Of a DNA stretch of 64,000 bases, positions 42,997 to 51,634 are shown piece after piece. The stretch covers positions 1 to 64,000 of the forward strand of contig CALMUT010000372.1 of NCBI GenBank assembly GCA_937872925.1, written 5' to 3'. The stretch is from an uncultured Myxococcales bacterium (GTDB lineage: Bacteria; Myxococcota_A; Polyangia; Polyangiales; Polyangiaceae). The notes under the pieces were generated by a model. That model was given only the letters and a program-made list of their open reading frames with translations. It searched no databases and was not told the origin of the DNA. Each line of letters opens with the position of its first letter. The first letter of the stretch is position 1. The position numbers were made by a program, and so were the translations under genes.

Positions 42997-43098
42997 GGTT
43001 CGCGGAGGAAAGCCGACTTGGACGGCGAGTTCAAGAGGCCCTCGAGGGTCATCAAGTGGCGACCCAAGTCGTCGGCCGCCCAGGGGTTCCAAACACTG

Positions 43099-44244
43099 GT
43101 GTCACAAAAGGTCAGCTTCGAGCGTTACAAGCATATCGTGCAAAGCGCTGCGCCATTGTTGCTCTTGGCCCTGAGTTGCACCCCAACTGCGACCGGTGGC
43201 CCCGGTGCGACCACTGACTCAAACCGCAGCGCGGACATGCGGCTCCGATCGGGGTCGGCGCAGGGCGTCGCCCGCCCCCCGGCTGCCCGAGATCCACGCC
43301 GCTCGGCGACCGAACAGGGCGACCGCAAGGATCCGCGCGCACGCAAGCACGCGGTCGACTCCGCAGACGTTTGCCGGCCCGCCAAGGGGTTGCTTGGTTT
43401 GGCATTGCCGACTCTTCGCACGGAAAGCGCCCCGTCCCGGAGCAACCTGCAGACCTGGGTGAACCTCTTAGCCAGCTCCGCGTTGCGCGGTCGCAAAGCA
43501 GGCACGGCAGATTCTCGGCGCGCCGCGGGGCTCATTGCAGAGCAGTTCCAGGCCCTCGGCGCCACGCCGCCCAGCGCGACTGGTTACTGCGACTCCTTTC
43601 AGACCCAACAGGTGCGCGACCAAAACGTCGTGGCACACGTCCCGGCGTCCGACTCCAGATGTCCCTGGGTCGTGGTGGGCGCGCACTATGATGCGCTTGG
43701 CACTGACGAAAACGGCGTGATGTATCCGGGTGCCGATGACAACGCTTCAGGGGTCGCCGTTCTGATGGAGCTCGCGCGCCTGGTCCAAGTGGGCGCGGTG
43801 AAGCCCAAGGTCGGGCTCGTGTTGGTCGCTTTTGGCGCCGAAGAAGCCGGACTGGTGGGATCCCGCGCCTACGTCCGGCGCCCCAGCGTGCCGCTGTCCG
43901 ACGTGTCGATGATGATCAACGTGGACATGGCGGGACGGAAACCCGCCGGCTATCCCATCGTCGGCTACGAAGTGTACGGGCGTAATATGACACGTTCGAG
44001 TCATCGCGTGCGCATGGCGGCGGCAAACGCAAAGGTGCGCGCGGTGCCTGCACAGCTCGGGGATCGCAGCGACAGCTCGTCGTTTGCCCCGCATGTGCCC
44101 ACGGTGTTCTTTTGCACCATGGTGCACGCGGACTATCACAAGCCGACGGATTTGCCGGATCGAGTGGACTTTGCGCAGACCATGCGAACGCTCGCACTCG
44201 TTACGGCGATGGTGGAAGGCATGCCCTGCGTTAGTCCTCCCTGA
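43099..44244 (+). CDS. M28-family zinc metallopeptidase lipoprotein
   Basis: 381 residues from GTG 43099; the frame extends upstream but this start gives a normal signal with lipobox LLALSCTP (Cys27). A disordered linker follows to residue ~115. The peptidase domain has the di-zinc ligands of family M28: VVVGAHYDALG (His, with catalytic Asp), GADDNASGV (bridging Asp), FGAEEAGLVGS (catalytic and ligand Glu), VDMAG (Asp) and MVHADYHKPTD (His). It is an aminopeptidase or carboxypeptidase on the cell surface; specificity is not readable. Confidence 0.9.
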   Translation: MSQKVSFERYKHIVQSAAPLLLLALSCTPTATGGPGATTDSNRSADMRLRSGSAQGVARPPAARDPRRSATEQGDRKDPRARKHAVDSADVCRPAKGLLGLALPTLRTESAPSRSNLQTWVNLLASSALRGRKAGTADSRRAAGLIAEQFQALGATPPSATGYCDSFQTQQVRDQNVVAHVPASDSRCPWVVVGAHYDALGTDENGVMYPGADDNASGVAVLMELARLVQVGAVKPKVGLVLVAFGAEEAGLVGSRAYVRRPSVPLSDVSMMINVDMAGRKPAGYPIVGYEVYGRNMTRSSHRVRMAAANAKVRAVPAQLGDRSDSSSFAPHVPTVFFCTMVHADYHKPTDLPDRVDFAQTMRTLALVTAMVEGMPCVSPP

Positions 44245-44316
44245 GTCTTGCGCGGCCCGAGGCGACGTCGCGTGCACGCGCTTTGGAGCGAAGTGATACA
44301 CTCCCAGGCCGCAACG

Positions 44317-44421
44317 ATGAAAGCACGCCACGTAGCCTCATTCTTATGCCTCGCAGGCGTGGACTGTGCGCAGCTCGCCGAGATGAGTCGACAGCGCGCG
44401 TCAAGGTGCACTACCAAGTAG
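44317..44421 (+). CDS. Possible 34-residue peptide upstream of the second ggt gene
   Basis: ATG 44317 to TAG 44421, starting MKARHVASFLCLAGVDC. It has a short hydrophobic centre and four Cys. There is no strong ribosome site, and it ends 10 bp before the gamma-glutamyltransferase gene, so it could be an upstream leader peptide or chance. Weak support only. Confidence 0.2.
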   Translation: MKARHVASFLCLAGVDCAQLAEMSRQRASRCTTK

Positions 44422-44431
44422 GGCTCGGACA

Positions 44432-46279
44432 ATGAGATCGAAAATGCACACGCGAGCGGCGCGACTCTCTGTTCTTGCTGCCCTGGTGGGCGCAGGCGCA
44501 ATGGCAAGCCAGGCGTGCGGCAGCGACGATGCAGCCGCTCCGGGCACCGGCGGCAGCGCGGGCACCGGTGGCAACGCAGGCGCCGCGGGCAGCGCTGGAA
44601 CCGCCGGCACAGCCGGCGCCCTGAACTGGACGGAAAGCGTCGGTGCAGAAGCCAGTGGCACGGACGGCATGGTGGTCAGCTCGAGCCCGACAGCAGCGCG
44701 CGTCGGCGCGGACATCCTCAAGCGCGGTGGCAACGCCGTCGACGCCGCCATTGCCGTGCAGTTTGCGCTCAATGTGGCGGAGCCCATGATGTCCGGCATC
44801 GGCGGCGGCTGCTTCATGGTCGTGTATGACAAGAAGACGGGCATGGTGCGGGTCGTCAGCGCACGCGAGCGCGCCCCCGCCGGGGCCACACCGGACATGT
44901 TCTTGGACTCCCTCGGCAAGCCACTGCCGTTTTCTCAACGGGTCACCAGCGGCAAGTCCATTGGCGTCCCAGGCACTGCCAAAGCCATGCAGCTCGCGCA
45001 CGACCAGTGGGGCACGTTGCCATGGAAAGAGCTGCTCGCGCCGGCAATCACGCTGGCTAAGGACGGCATCGTCGTGGGCGGTCGCCTTGCGCAGTCCATT
45101 TCGGGCAGCTTTGCAAAGCTCGATCCGGCGGCCCGCATGGTCTTCGCGCCGTCGGGCACGCCGCTAACGGCAACGGACACTCTGGTGCAGACAGATTTAG
45201 CGAACACTTTGAGTTTGCTCGCCGACAGCGGCGTCGGCGCGCTGTACTCCGGCCCCGTCGCGGCTGCTCTTGCTGGGGTTTCCCAGACGAACGGCGGCAG
45301 CATGACGGTGCTGGACTTGACCGAGTACGAAAAGAACGGCGCAGAAATCGTCTCGCCCGTGGAGGCGTCGATAGGAGCGCTCACCATGCGCTCGGCGCCA
45401 CCGCCGAGCTCTGGCGGCATCGTCGCCGCGCAGGTGCTGGGCATGCTCGAGACATTGGGGCTGGACCAACACGCCCATGACTCGACACAGAAGTTCCATC
45501 TGCAGACGGAAGCTAGCCGTCTGGCGTATGCAGATCGCTTCGCACACATCGGCGACCCACGTTTCGTCAACGTGCCGATCACGGCGCTGATCAGCCCCAA
45601 GTACATCGCGGCGCGGGCCGCGCTGATCAACCTCAGCGCCGCCAACCCAAGTCCGGCTGCGGGGGATCCGCTCAGTGTGGGCAGCGCCGCACCGATGTAC
45701 GTGCCGGACGCGCCGGTGCACGGACACACCACGCACTTCACGGTTGCCGATCGCTTTGGCAACGTGGTGGCACTGACCTCGACCATCGAGCAGGTATTTG
45801 GCAGCGGGCACATGGTGCCGGGCTACGGCTTCATGTTGAACAACGAACTCACAGACTTCAGCGCCGTGCCAGGTGGTCCAAACCAAGTCGAGGGCGGCAA
45901 AGCCCCCGTGAGCAGCATGACGCCAATGATCGTCTTCAAAGATGGCGCGCCGGTGTTCACCCTGGGCGCAGCCGGTGGGCTCACCATCATCACGTCGGTG
46001 TTTCAAACCTTCAACAACCTAGTCAGCTACAACATGTCCGTGCGCGACGCGGTGGAAGCGCCCCGCACCTTCGGCGCCCTGTACCCAGACATTTCCTGGG
46101 AGAACGGCGTGCCCCAGGCAGCGCGCAGCGGGCTGACCGCGCTGGGCCACAGCGTGGACCCGGGGCCGAGCACGCTCTCGAATCTGCAAGCCATGACCAT
46201 CGACGCCAGCGGATTCCATGGCGCGGCGGACTCCAGCGCTCCGGACGGCGTCGCAATCGGGCTGAGCTTGCTGAAGTAG
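44432..46279 (+). CDS. ggt: Gamma-glutamyltransferase, lipoprotein form
   Basis: 615 residues. Lipobox ASQACGS (Cys29) and a short GGSAGTGG linker put this enzyme on the outer surface, unlike the plain signal-peptide form at 26026. Catalytic features: ILKRGGNAVDAAIAVQF, MSGIGGGCFMVVYD, SARERAPA (substrate Arg), the Thr nucleophile in HGHTTHFTVAD followed by GNVVALTSTIEQ, then SSMTPMIVF and GAAGGLTIIT of the small subunit. Self-cleavage before the Thr is expected. It cleaves gamma-glutamyl bonds, for example of glutathione. It is followed after 19 bp by a thiol-oxidoreductase gene with TGA codons. Confidence 0.9.
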   Translation: MRSKMHTRAARLSVLAALVGAGAMASQACGSDDAAAPGTGGSAGTGGNAGAAGSAGTAGTAGALNWTESVGAEASGTDGMVVSSSPTAARVGADILKRGGNAVDAAIAVQFALNVAEPMMSGIGGGCFMVVYDKKTGMVRVVSARERAPAGATPDMFLDSLGKPLPFSQRVTSGKSIGVPGTAKAMQLAHDQWGTLPWKELLAPAITLAKDGIVVGGRLAQSISGSFAKLDPAARMVFAPSGTPLTATDTLVQTDLANTLSLLADSGVGALYSGPVAAALAGVSQTNGGSMTVLDLTEYEKNGAEIVSPVEASIGALTMRSAPPPSSGGIVAAQVLGMLETLGLDQHAHDSTQKFHLQTEASRLAYADRFAHIGDPRFVNVPITALISPKYIAARAALINLSAANPSPAAGDPLSVGSAAPMYVPDAPVHGHTTHFTVADRFGNVVALTSTIEQVFGSGHMVPGYGFMLNNELTDFSAVPGGPNQVEGGKAPVSSMTPMIVFKDGAPVFTLGAAGGLTIITSVFQTFNNLVSYNMSVRDAVEAPRTFGALYPDISWENGVPQAARSGLTALGHSVDPGPSTLSNLQAMTIDASGFHGAADSSAPDGVAIGLSLLK

Positions 46280-46298
46280 CCGTGCTAGAGCCACGCAG

Positions 46299-46691
46299 AT
46301 GAGCGACCGGCGACACTTGTTGATCTGGGACGGCGACTGAGGCTTCTGACGCCGTACGGCCGCCTGGGTCAGGTGGCGTGATCAAGCGCAGAAGTTCGAC
46401 TTCTGCCCGTTCCAGCAAGTCCCGGCACCGCTGATGAACGACGCTTTGCGCGCCGCGTGCAGGCGCGCCATCCACGTGCACACGGCCGATGACGAAATGT
46501 TGCGGGCGGGACGGGCGGTCGTCTTTGTCCTCGCAGTGCTCGGCTACCCCACCAGCGCCAAGATCTTGAGTCTTCCACCCGTGCTGTTTTTCGTCGAAGT
46601 TGCCTATCGCATCGTTTCCAATAACCGTCGGTTCTTCGCGCGCTTCTTCTTCCGCAAGGAACGTCCCCTGCCCGACAGCGCGCCTCTCTAA
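46299..46691 (+). CDS. DCC-family (DUF393) thiol-disulfide oxidoreductase, candidate UxxU selenoprotein
   Basis: From ATG 46299 the frame reads LLIWDGD, TGA (46338-46340), GF, TGA (46347-46349), RRTAAWVRW, and stays open to TAA 46689-46691: 130 residues with both TGA counted. The DUF393 family has the redox motif DGDCxFCRR here, so the two TGA codons fall exactly on the two catalytic cysteines (14 and 17). The rest is family-like: DEMLRAGRAVVFVLAVLG, ILSLPPVLFFVEVAYRIV, SNNRRFFARFFF. No other stop or frameshift is present and another Cys (FDFCPF) uses TGC. This strongly suggests selenocysteine. Without SelB it would be a pseudogene; an alternative short start at ATG 46434 lacks the motif. Probably co-transcribed with ggt. 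Confidence 0.7.
46346..46372 (+). promoter_or_regulatory. Candidate bacterial SECIS hairpin
   Basis: CTGAC (46346-46350, containing most of the second TGA) can pair with GTCAG (46368-46372), extended by CC/GG pairs after one bulged base, leaving a loop of about 10 bases. The apical loop lies roughly 20 bases after the first TGA, within the range of bacterial SECIS elements. A competing stem, ACGGCG/CGCCGT, encloses both TGA codons. Hand-drawn; no energy calculation. Confidence 0.35.
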
Positions 46692-46731
46692 ACGCCTTTC
46701 GCCAAGGCGCAAGTTGGCGTAAGCCGCTGCC

Positions 46732-48075
46732 ATGCGCACTTTCGCAGTCGCAGCCGTCGTGTCACTGGCGGCGTTGCTCTCACTGTCCGCGTGCAAGGAC
46801 AAGGGCGCTCCGGACGGCACTGCCGCGCAGCCCTCCGCGCCAGTCGCGGTTGCCAGCGCGCCGCCCAAGCCCAAAGCGCCGGAACCCAAGCGCCCATACA
46901 ACGTGCTCTTCATCATGGTCGACAGCCTGCGCGCCGACATGCCCTGGACCGGCTACGAACGCCCCATCGCCCCGTGGCTCACGGCCTTCGCCAAGAAGTC
47001 CGTGCTGTATCCGCGCGCGTATTCGTTCTCGAGCTACACCGCGAAGAGCGTGGTGCCGGCCTTGTGCGGGGAGTACCCAAGCGCGCTCAAGCGTGACGGC
47101 TACTTCTTCACGAAGTGGCTCGAGAGCAACCTATTCATCGGCGAACGCGCTCAGAAAGCGGGGCACCGAACTCTGGCAGGCAACGGCCACGGTTACTTCT
47201 TGCCGAACATGGGATTGAGCCAAGGCTTCGATGACTACCGCCTACTGCCCGGCACGTTCTTGGACGTGACAGGTGTCGCCGACATCAACAGCGACCGCCT
47301 AAACGCCCTCGCCAAAGAGATGCTGTCGGATCCGAAAAACGTCTCCCAGAAGGACGGCAAGCGCTTCTTCGCCTACTTCCACTTTCTGGACCCCCACTAC
47401 ACGTACATCAAACATCCAGAAAGCCCCGATTTCGGCGACAAGCGTCGCGATCTTTACGACAACGAAGTTCACTTTACCGACAAACACGTCGGCGACCTTG
47501 TCGACTGGGCGCTGAAGCAACCTTGGGGCAAGAACACCGCGGTCGTGATCACTGCAGACCACGGCGAAGGCTTCGGCGAGCGCGGGCACTTCCGCCACGC
47601 CTACGAGGTTTGGGAAAGCCTGGTGCGCGTTCCGCTCTTCATCTACGTGCCGGAAGCCAAGCCGCGACGCATCGAAGTCTCCCGCGGGCACATCGACCTG
47701 GCACCAACCATGGCCGACTTGATGGGTCTGCCGAATGACCCACCGTATCGCGGCGTCAGCCTGCTGCCGGAAGTGTTCGGCGCGGAAGCGAAGCCGAAGC
47801 CCGTCATCGTGGATCTACCGCGCTGCGACTTGATGGACCGACGACGCGCCTTGATTGACGGCGACTACAAGCTCGTCGCGTTTGGCGACGACAAATCGTT
47901 TTTCCTCTTCAACGTGGTCAAGGACTTCAAAGAAGAGAAGGACCTCTCCGCGGACGAGCCCCAGAAACTCGCCGAGATGAAGGCGCTCTACGAAAAGCTG
48001 TCCAAGGAGATCCCTACAGTGCCAGTGATCGGCGGCGTGCCGCTGAAAGGCGTGCATCCTTCGCAGCGGTACTGA
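46732..48075 (+). CDS. Sulfatase-like alkaline-phosphatase-superfamily lipoprotein
   Basis: 447 residues from ATG 46732; lipobox LSLSACKD (Cys21). Metal-binding sites of the family are visible: NVLFIMVDSLRAD at the start, HFLDPHYTYI, and VITADHGEGFGERGHFRHAY. The nucleophile region reads FSSYTAKSVVPAL, so the nucleophile is probably Thr and the formylglycine motif C/SxPxR is absent. That favours a phosphotransferase, phosphodiesterase or uncharacterised hydrolase over a true sulfatase. Envelope-facing. It lies 40 bp after the DCC gene. Confidence 0.8.
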   Translation: MRTFAVAAVVSLAALLSLSACKDKGAPDGTAAQPSAPVAVASAPPKPKAPEPKRPYNVLFIMVDSLRADMPWTGYERPIAPWLTAFAKKSVLYPRAYSFSSYTAKSVVPALCGEYPSALKRDGYFFTKWLESNLFIGERAQKAGHRTLAGNGHGYFLPNMGLSQGFDDYRLLPGTFLDVTGVADINSDRLNALAKEMLSDPKNVSQKDGKRFFAYFHFLDPHYTYIKHPESPDFGDKRRDLYDNEVHFTDKHVGDLVDWALKQPWGKNTAVVITADHGEGFGERGHFRHAYEVWESLVRVPLFIYVPEAKPRRIEVSRGHIDLAPTMADLMGLPNDPPYRGVSLLPEVFGAEAKPKPVIVDLPRCDLMDRRRALIDGDYKLVAFGDDKSFFLFNVVKDFKEEKDLSADEPQKLAEMKALYEKLSKEIPTVPVIGGVPLKGVHPSQRY

Positions 48076-48097
48076 GGCGCACGCTGATCGCGGCAAG

Positions 48098-48571
48098 CTA
48101 GGACTGCTTGTGCTCGGTGAGCGCCGACAAGAACTCCGCCGCGCCCTTGTCCGGCGTGAAGAACAAGTCGCCTTTGGGCTTGAACTTCTTTACGGTCAGA
48201 ACAACGGTGTTCGGGTGCTCCGCGTCGGCCTCGAATTTGGCGATGCTGCGCCACGGGATCTCGAGGGTGACGAGTTTGCCGAGCTTGCGCTTTTTGCCAA
48301 GAGCCGTGCCCCCGCCGATCACGACGGAGATCCCTGCGCCGAGGATGGCGTAGTAGGCCCAGTCAGGCGGGTCGAACTGGATCTTGATGAAAAACACGCT
48401 GACTAGGAACACACCGAATAGCAGCCAGTAGATCCAGCCCGTGGCTGCGGACTGCGTGCCCGTGACCTTCACGCCGTCTTCGCTGACGCCACAGGTTCCA
48501 TCTCCCGCGATCTCGATGGGGGGCCGCAGCTTGCCAATGGCAGGGGGCTCGAACTTGCCGTGGAAGTCCAT
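48098..48571 (-). CDS. Membrane protein with PH-like domain, unknown function
   Basis: 157 residues from ATG 48571. Two adjacent hydrophobic segments (WIYWLLFGVFLVSVFFIKI and WAYYAILGAGISVVIGGGT) are flanked by beta-rich parts: FHGKFEPPAIGKLRPPIEIA before, and LVTLEIPWRSIAKFEADAEH, TVVLTVKKFKPKGDLFFTP after. The last resembles a bacterial PH domain. Convergent with the sulfatase-like gene; it begins 10 bp after the amidohydrolase stop. Confidence 0.65.
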   Translation of the reverse strand: MDFHGKFEPPAIGKLRPPIEIAGDGTCGVSEDGVKVTGTQSAATGWIYWLLFGVFLVSVFFIKIQFDPPDWAYYAILGAGISVVIGGGTALGKKRKLGKLVTLEIPWRSIAKFEADAEHPNTVVLTVKKFKPKGDLFFTPDKGAAEFLSALTEHKQS

Positions 48572-48580
48572 GCGCGCCAA

Positions 48581-50278
48581 CTATACCTCCGCCGCCAAGG
48601 CGCCATGCACGATCTTTCCACCGATGATCGTGCAGCGAACGCGGGCCGTGTCCAAGTCCTGGCTAGTGTGTAGCGCGGACCCGAGCACCACCAAGTCGGC
48701 ACGCTTGCCCACTTCCAGAGTGCCCGCTTCGTTTAAGCAGCCGGAGACCTCCGCCGCGGTGCGCGTGTAGCTGACCAATGCCTGCTGCAGCGCGATACAT
48801 TGCTCGGGCTCGTGCTGGACGCCACGCGCCGTGCGGCGAAAGACAGCAGAGCGGATCCCGTCCAGGGGGTCGAAGCCTGCCACCGGGAAGTCCGAACTGC
48901 CGGCGACACGAACACCCTTTTCAAGCAATGCAGCGAGGGGTTTGAGCTTCAGGCCGGGGATGGTTGGCGCCGCAGCCATGGCCGGCAGGTGCAGGAAGTG
49001 CGGCTGCACCACGGTGGCAGCGCCAACGCCGGCAATGCGGGCAATGAGCTCGTCGTCCAAGAACGTCGCGTGTTCGATCCGCGGCACTCCCGCGTTGCCG
49101 ACGCGGGAGCCGCACGCTTCGTAGGCGGAGAGCGCGACATCGATGGCGGCGTTGCCGATGGCATGGATCGCGAGGGCAAAGCCGCGGTCGGCGGCCGCCT
49201 GCACGATCTCTTGCGCTTCTTCGTGGCGGTAGATTTGGATGCCGGAACGGATCTTCTTGCCGAGCTGCGGCGCTGTGGACAACGCCGCGCGCACCGGATC
49301 GAGGGATCGCTGTTTGATGCCCATGGCAAACGCCGACAGCGTGACTCCGGCAGTTTGCCACCAGCCCAGGCACATGGAGCAACCCGGCGCACCATCGAAG
49401 ACCAGTTTGAGCGCCCCCGTGATCAAGTTGCCTTCTGTTTCGCCGGTCACGGAACCTTCAAGGGCATCCCAGGGGGTCTCCAGATAGCCGGTCACGGAAA
49501 CCGGCATCATCACCGTGGGAACGACGAGCAATCCGCGTCGATCCGCCTCACGATATAGTGCGGCGAGATCTGCGGGCACGGTCGCGTCCACGACGCGTGT
49601 GATGCCCACCTGCACAAGGCTGCGATTGTGCTCTCCGAGACGCTCCAAGTAGCCATCGGGGCCGCGCACGATCGTGTTCTCCCGCGCGAGAGATTCCACC
49701 CGACTCATGCCGCGTTCGATCAGGATGCCGTCCGGCAAGCCCTTGCGGTCCCGGGAGATTAGACCGCCCGGCGGATCCGGTGTGTGGCGCGTGATGCCGG
49801 CGAGCTCCAAGGCGCGGCTGTTGGCTGCGGCGCGGTGGCAGCTGTAGTGCATGGCCATCAGCGGTCGATCCGGCACGGCATCGTCTAGCTCTTGGCGCGT
49901 GGGCGCGCGACGCTCGGCGAGCAACAGCTCGTCCCAGTCCGACGCGATCACCCAGTCGCCGTCGAGAGACTCTGCCGCGGCTTCGCGGAGCGCGCTCTGT
50001 AAGCTCGCAATGTCTGTGACGCGGGGCGGCACGAGCCGCAACTTGCCGCCATAGAGCGCGACGACGGACTGATGGTGGTGCGCGTCAATGAAGCCTGGCA
50101 ACACCGTGGCTCCGGCTGCGTCCCATTGCGCCGCATCCGGACCGGCAGCAGCTTCGACATCGGCGCGCCGTCCGACAGCGAGCAGCTTGCCGTCGCGCCA
50201 GGCAATCGCCTCAGCGCGGCTGAGCGCTTCGTCCATGACGTGCACGTCCGCATTGAACAGCACGCATGTCTTGCTCAT
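48581..50278 (-). CDS. Amidohydrolase family protein (YtcJ-like)
   Basis: 565 residues from ATG 50278. It follows the YtcJ/Amidohydro_3 plan: VLPGFIDAHHHQSVVALYGG with the metal HxH, DWVIASDWDELLLAE, a GDE-like LISRDRKGLPDGIL, ALAIHAIGNAAIDVAL (metal His), PRIEHATFLDD, VAGSSDFPVAGFDPLDGI (metal Asp) and a C-terminal ADLVVLG beta strand. Cytosolic hydrolase of a cyclic amide or related bond; substrate unknown. It is co-directional with the membrane protein downstream. Confidence 0.88.
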   Translation of the reverse strand: MSKTCVLFNADVHVMDEALSRAEAIAWRDGKLLAVGRRADVEAAAGPDAAQWDAAGATVLPGFIDAHHHQSVVALYGGKLRLVPPRVTDIASLQSALREAAAESLDGDWVIASDWDELLLAERRAPTRQELDDAVPDRPLMAMHYSCHRAAANSRALELAGITRHTPDPPGGLISRDRKGLPDGILIERGMSRVESLARENTIVRGPDGYLERLGEHNRSLVQVGITRVVDATVPADLAALYREADRRGLLVVPTVMMPVSVTGYLETPWDALEGSVTGETEGNLITGALKLVFDGAPGCSMCLGWWQTAGVTLSAFAMGIKQRSLDPVRAALSTAPQLGKKIRSGIQIYRHEEAQEIVQAAADRGFALAIHAIGNAAIDVALSAYEACGSRVGNAGVPRIEHATFLDDELIARIAGVGAATVVQPHFLHLPAMAAAPTIPGLKLKPLAALLEKGVRVAGSSDFPVAGFDPLDGIRSAVFRRTARGVQHEPEQCIALQQALVSYTRTAAEVSGCLNEAGTLEVGKRADLVVLGSALHTSQDLDTARVRCTIIGGKIVHGALAAEV

Positions 50279-50338
50279 GCAGCTTCGAGTAGCCCCGGGG
50301 CCACACCGACGCAAGAGTCGCCCGCAGGCGCCGCACGC

Positions 50339-50746
50339 TCAGCGCGGCGGAGGAATGTGGCCGGTGCGCGGGTCGCGGGCGTCAACGTCGTTAGATAGGA
50401 TGCACGCGTGCGCATTGCCTAAAGTACACGCGCGCTCGATGAGTTCGAAGCCCACCGCCTTGCTCATCACACCACGCCCAAGGCTGAACGCCTCGAGACA
50501 GGCTGCCGCGTCTCCGCGCGTACAGCTCTGCTGGCAGGCGGATAATTCGTGGCACACCGCTGCGGATTGTGGCTCCGGCGCTGCGGGTTCCGTTGCGTCA
50601 TCACACAGCCCTTCGATGTCGTCGCATGCAAAGGGAGCGTCGTTCGCAGGCTCCGGATCGGAAACATCACTCGGCTGCGCGGGCCCGGCCTGCGACGAAG
50701 CGCACGCAGCGAGGCCCACGGCCGAAAGGAGAGTCAGCCATCGCAT
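50339..50746 (-). CDS. Small Cys-containing lipoprotein
   Basis: 135 residues; signal MRWLTLLSAVGLAACAS with lipobox Cys15. After an acidic Pro-rich linker there are Cys pairs in a Sel1/TPR-like repeat: CQQSCTRGDAAACLEAFSLG and ERACTLGNAHACILSND, the latter typical of Sel1-like repeats in myxobacterial exported proteins. Function unknown. Confidence 0.7.
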   Translation of the reverse strand: MRWLTLLSAVGLAACASSQAGPAQPSDVSDPEPANDAPFACDDIEGLCDDATEPAAPEPQSAAVCHELSACQQSCTRGDAAACLEAFSLGRGVMSKAVGFELIERACTLGNAHACILSNDVDARDPRTGHIPPPR

Positions 50747-50826
50747 GGTGCGGATGGAACACGGCTTCTACCTTGGACCTTGGGTGATTCTTCTGCGGCG
50801 CGAACAAAGGTGCTGGAGTGCCTCGA

Positions 50827-51528
50827 CTAGGCCACGGGCAGAACAAAGTCGTAGTTGGCCTGCACGCGGTCGGGCTTCGCCAGAGTTTTCATGATCAGCG
50901 ACTTGCGAATGAACGGGTCACCGGCGTTGTAGGGGTCGTCGGGGAAGTAGAGTTGGGTCGTGATCGGCTGGTGACCGTGAGCCGAGAGCTTTACGTGCAC
51001 GTGGGCGGGGCGATAGGTGCCACCGTTGAGGTAGCGGCCTGGGAGGATCGTTTGAACGGAGTACGCGCCGGAGGCGTCGGTCACCAACTTGCCACGCAGT
51101 CGGAGCGGAGTGGCGCCGCGACCGAAGGTTCCGTCGTTGTCGTAGCGGCCCTCGGCGTCGGCCTGCCATACGTCCATCAGCACCTCACCCAGTGGCGTCT
51201 TGCAGTCTTGCGACAACACGCGACCGCTGATCACAAGCGGCACGCCGCGGATCCCTTGGTCGACTAGGGCGCGGCGCATGGGCGCACCTCCGCGGTAGTA
51301 CGGGCCCTCGATGTTCGGCTCGGTTACGAGGCACAGATTGGCGCTCGGCGCGGAAAGCGCAGAGCCTTGCGGAGCGGCTTGGACGTCGCCGGGACCTGCG
51401 GCGGATTGGGCCGATTGGGTGGGGCGCGCTTGCCCGCTCTCGGAGCCGCGACAGCCGATCAGCGGCAAGGGCAACGCGCCGATGAATGTGGCGGAAAGAA
51501 ACGCGCGGCGCGGCAGTTGTGACGTCAT
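50827..51528 (-). CDS. Exported intradiol ring-cleavage dioxygenase-like lipoprotein
   Basis: 233 residues from ATG 51528. Tat-like start LPRRAFLSATFIG and lipobox PLIGCRG mark export. The catalytic domain shows the non-haem Fe(III) ligands of protocatechuate/catechol dioxygenases: Tyr in IEGPYYRGG, Tyr in AEGRYDNDG, and two His in RPAHVHVKL. The core VLMDVWQADAEGRYDNDG is typical. Exported members of this family occur in soil bacteria and fungi; the substrate is likely an aromatic diol. It stands alone. Confidence 0.88.
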   Translation of the reverse strand: MTSQLPRRAFLSATFIGALPLPLIGCRGSESGQARPTQSAQSAAGPGDVQAAPQGSALSAPSANLCLVTEPNIEGPYYRGGAPMRRALVDQGIRGVPLVISGRVLSQDCKTPLGEVLMDVWQADAEGRYDNDGTFGRGATPLRLRGKLVTDASGAYSVQTILPGRYLNGGTYRPAHVHVKLSAHGHQPITTQLYFPDDPYNAGDPFIRKSLIMKTLAKPDRVQANYDFVLPVA

Positions 51529-51634
51529 CTTCGGTCGTCCTACGCTTGGTAGACGTACCAAGAGGATAGCGCATTCTTTCTTCGAAGGCTGGGCTGCGGG
51601 CGCGGCCCGGGAGGGATTGCCGCGTTCAGCGATC

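Noticed and set aside
46023..46940. Long minus-strand reading frame across the end of ggt and the DCC gene
   Set aside because: It is a shadow of plus-strand genes with Arg/Ala/Gly-biased nonsense composition and no domain.
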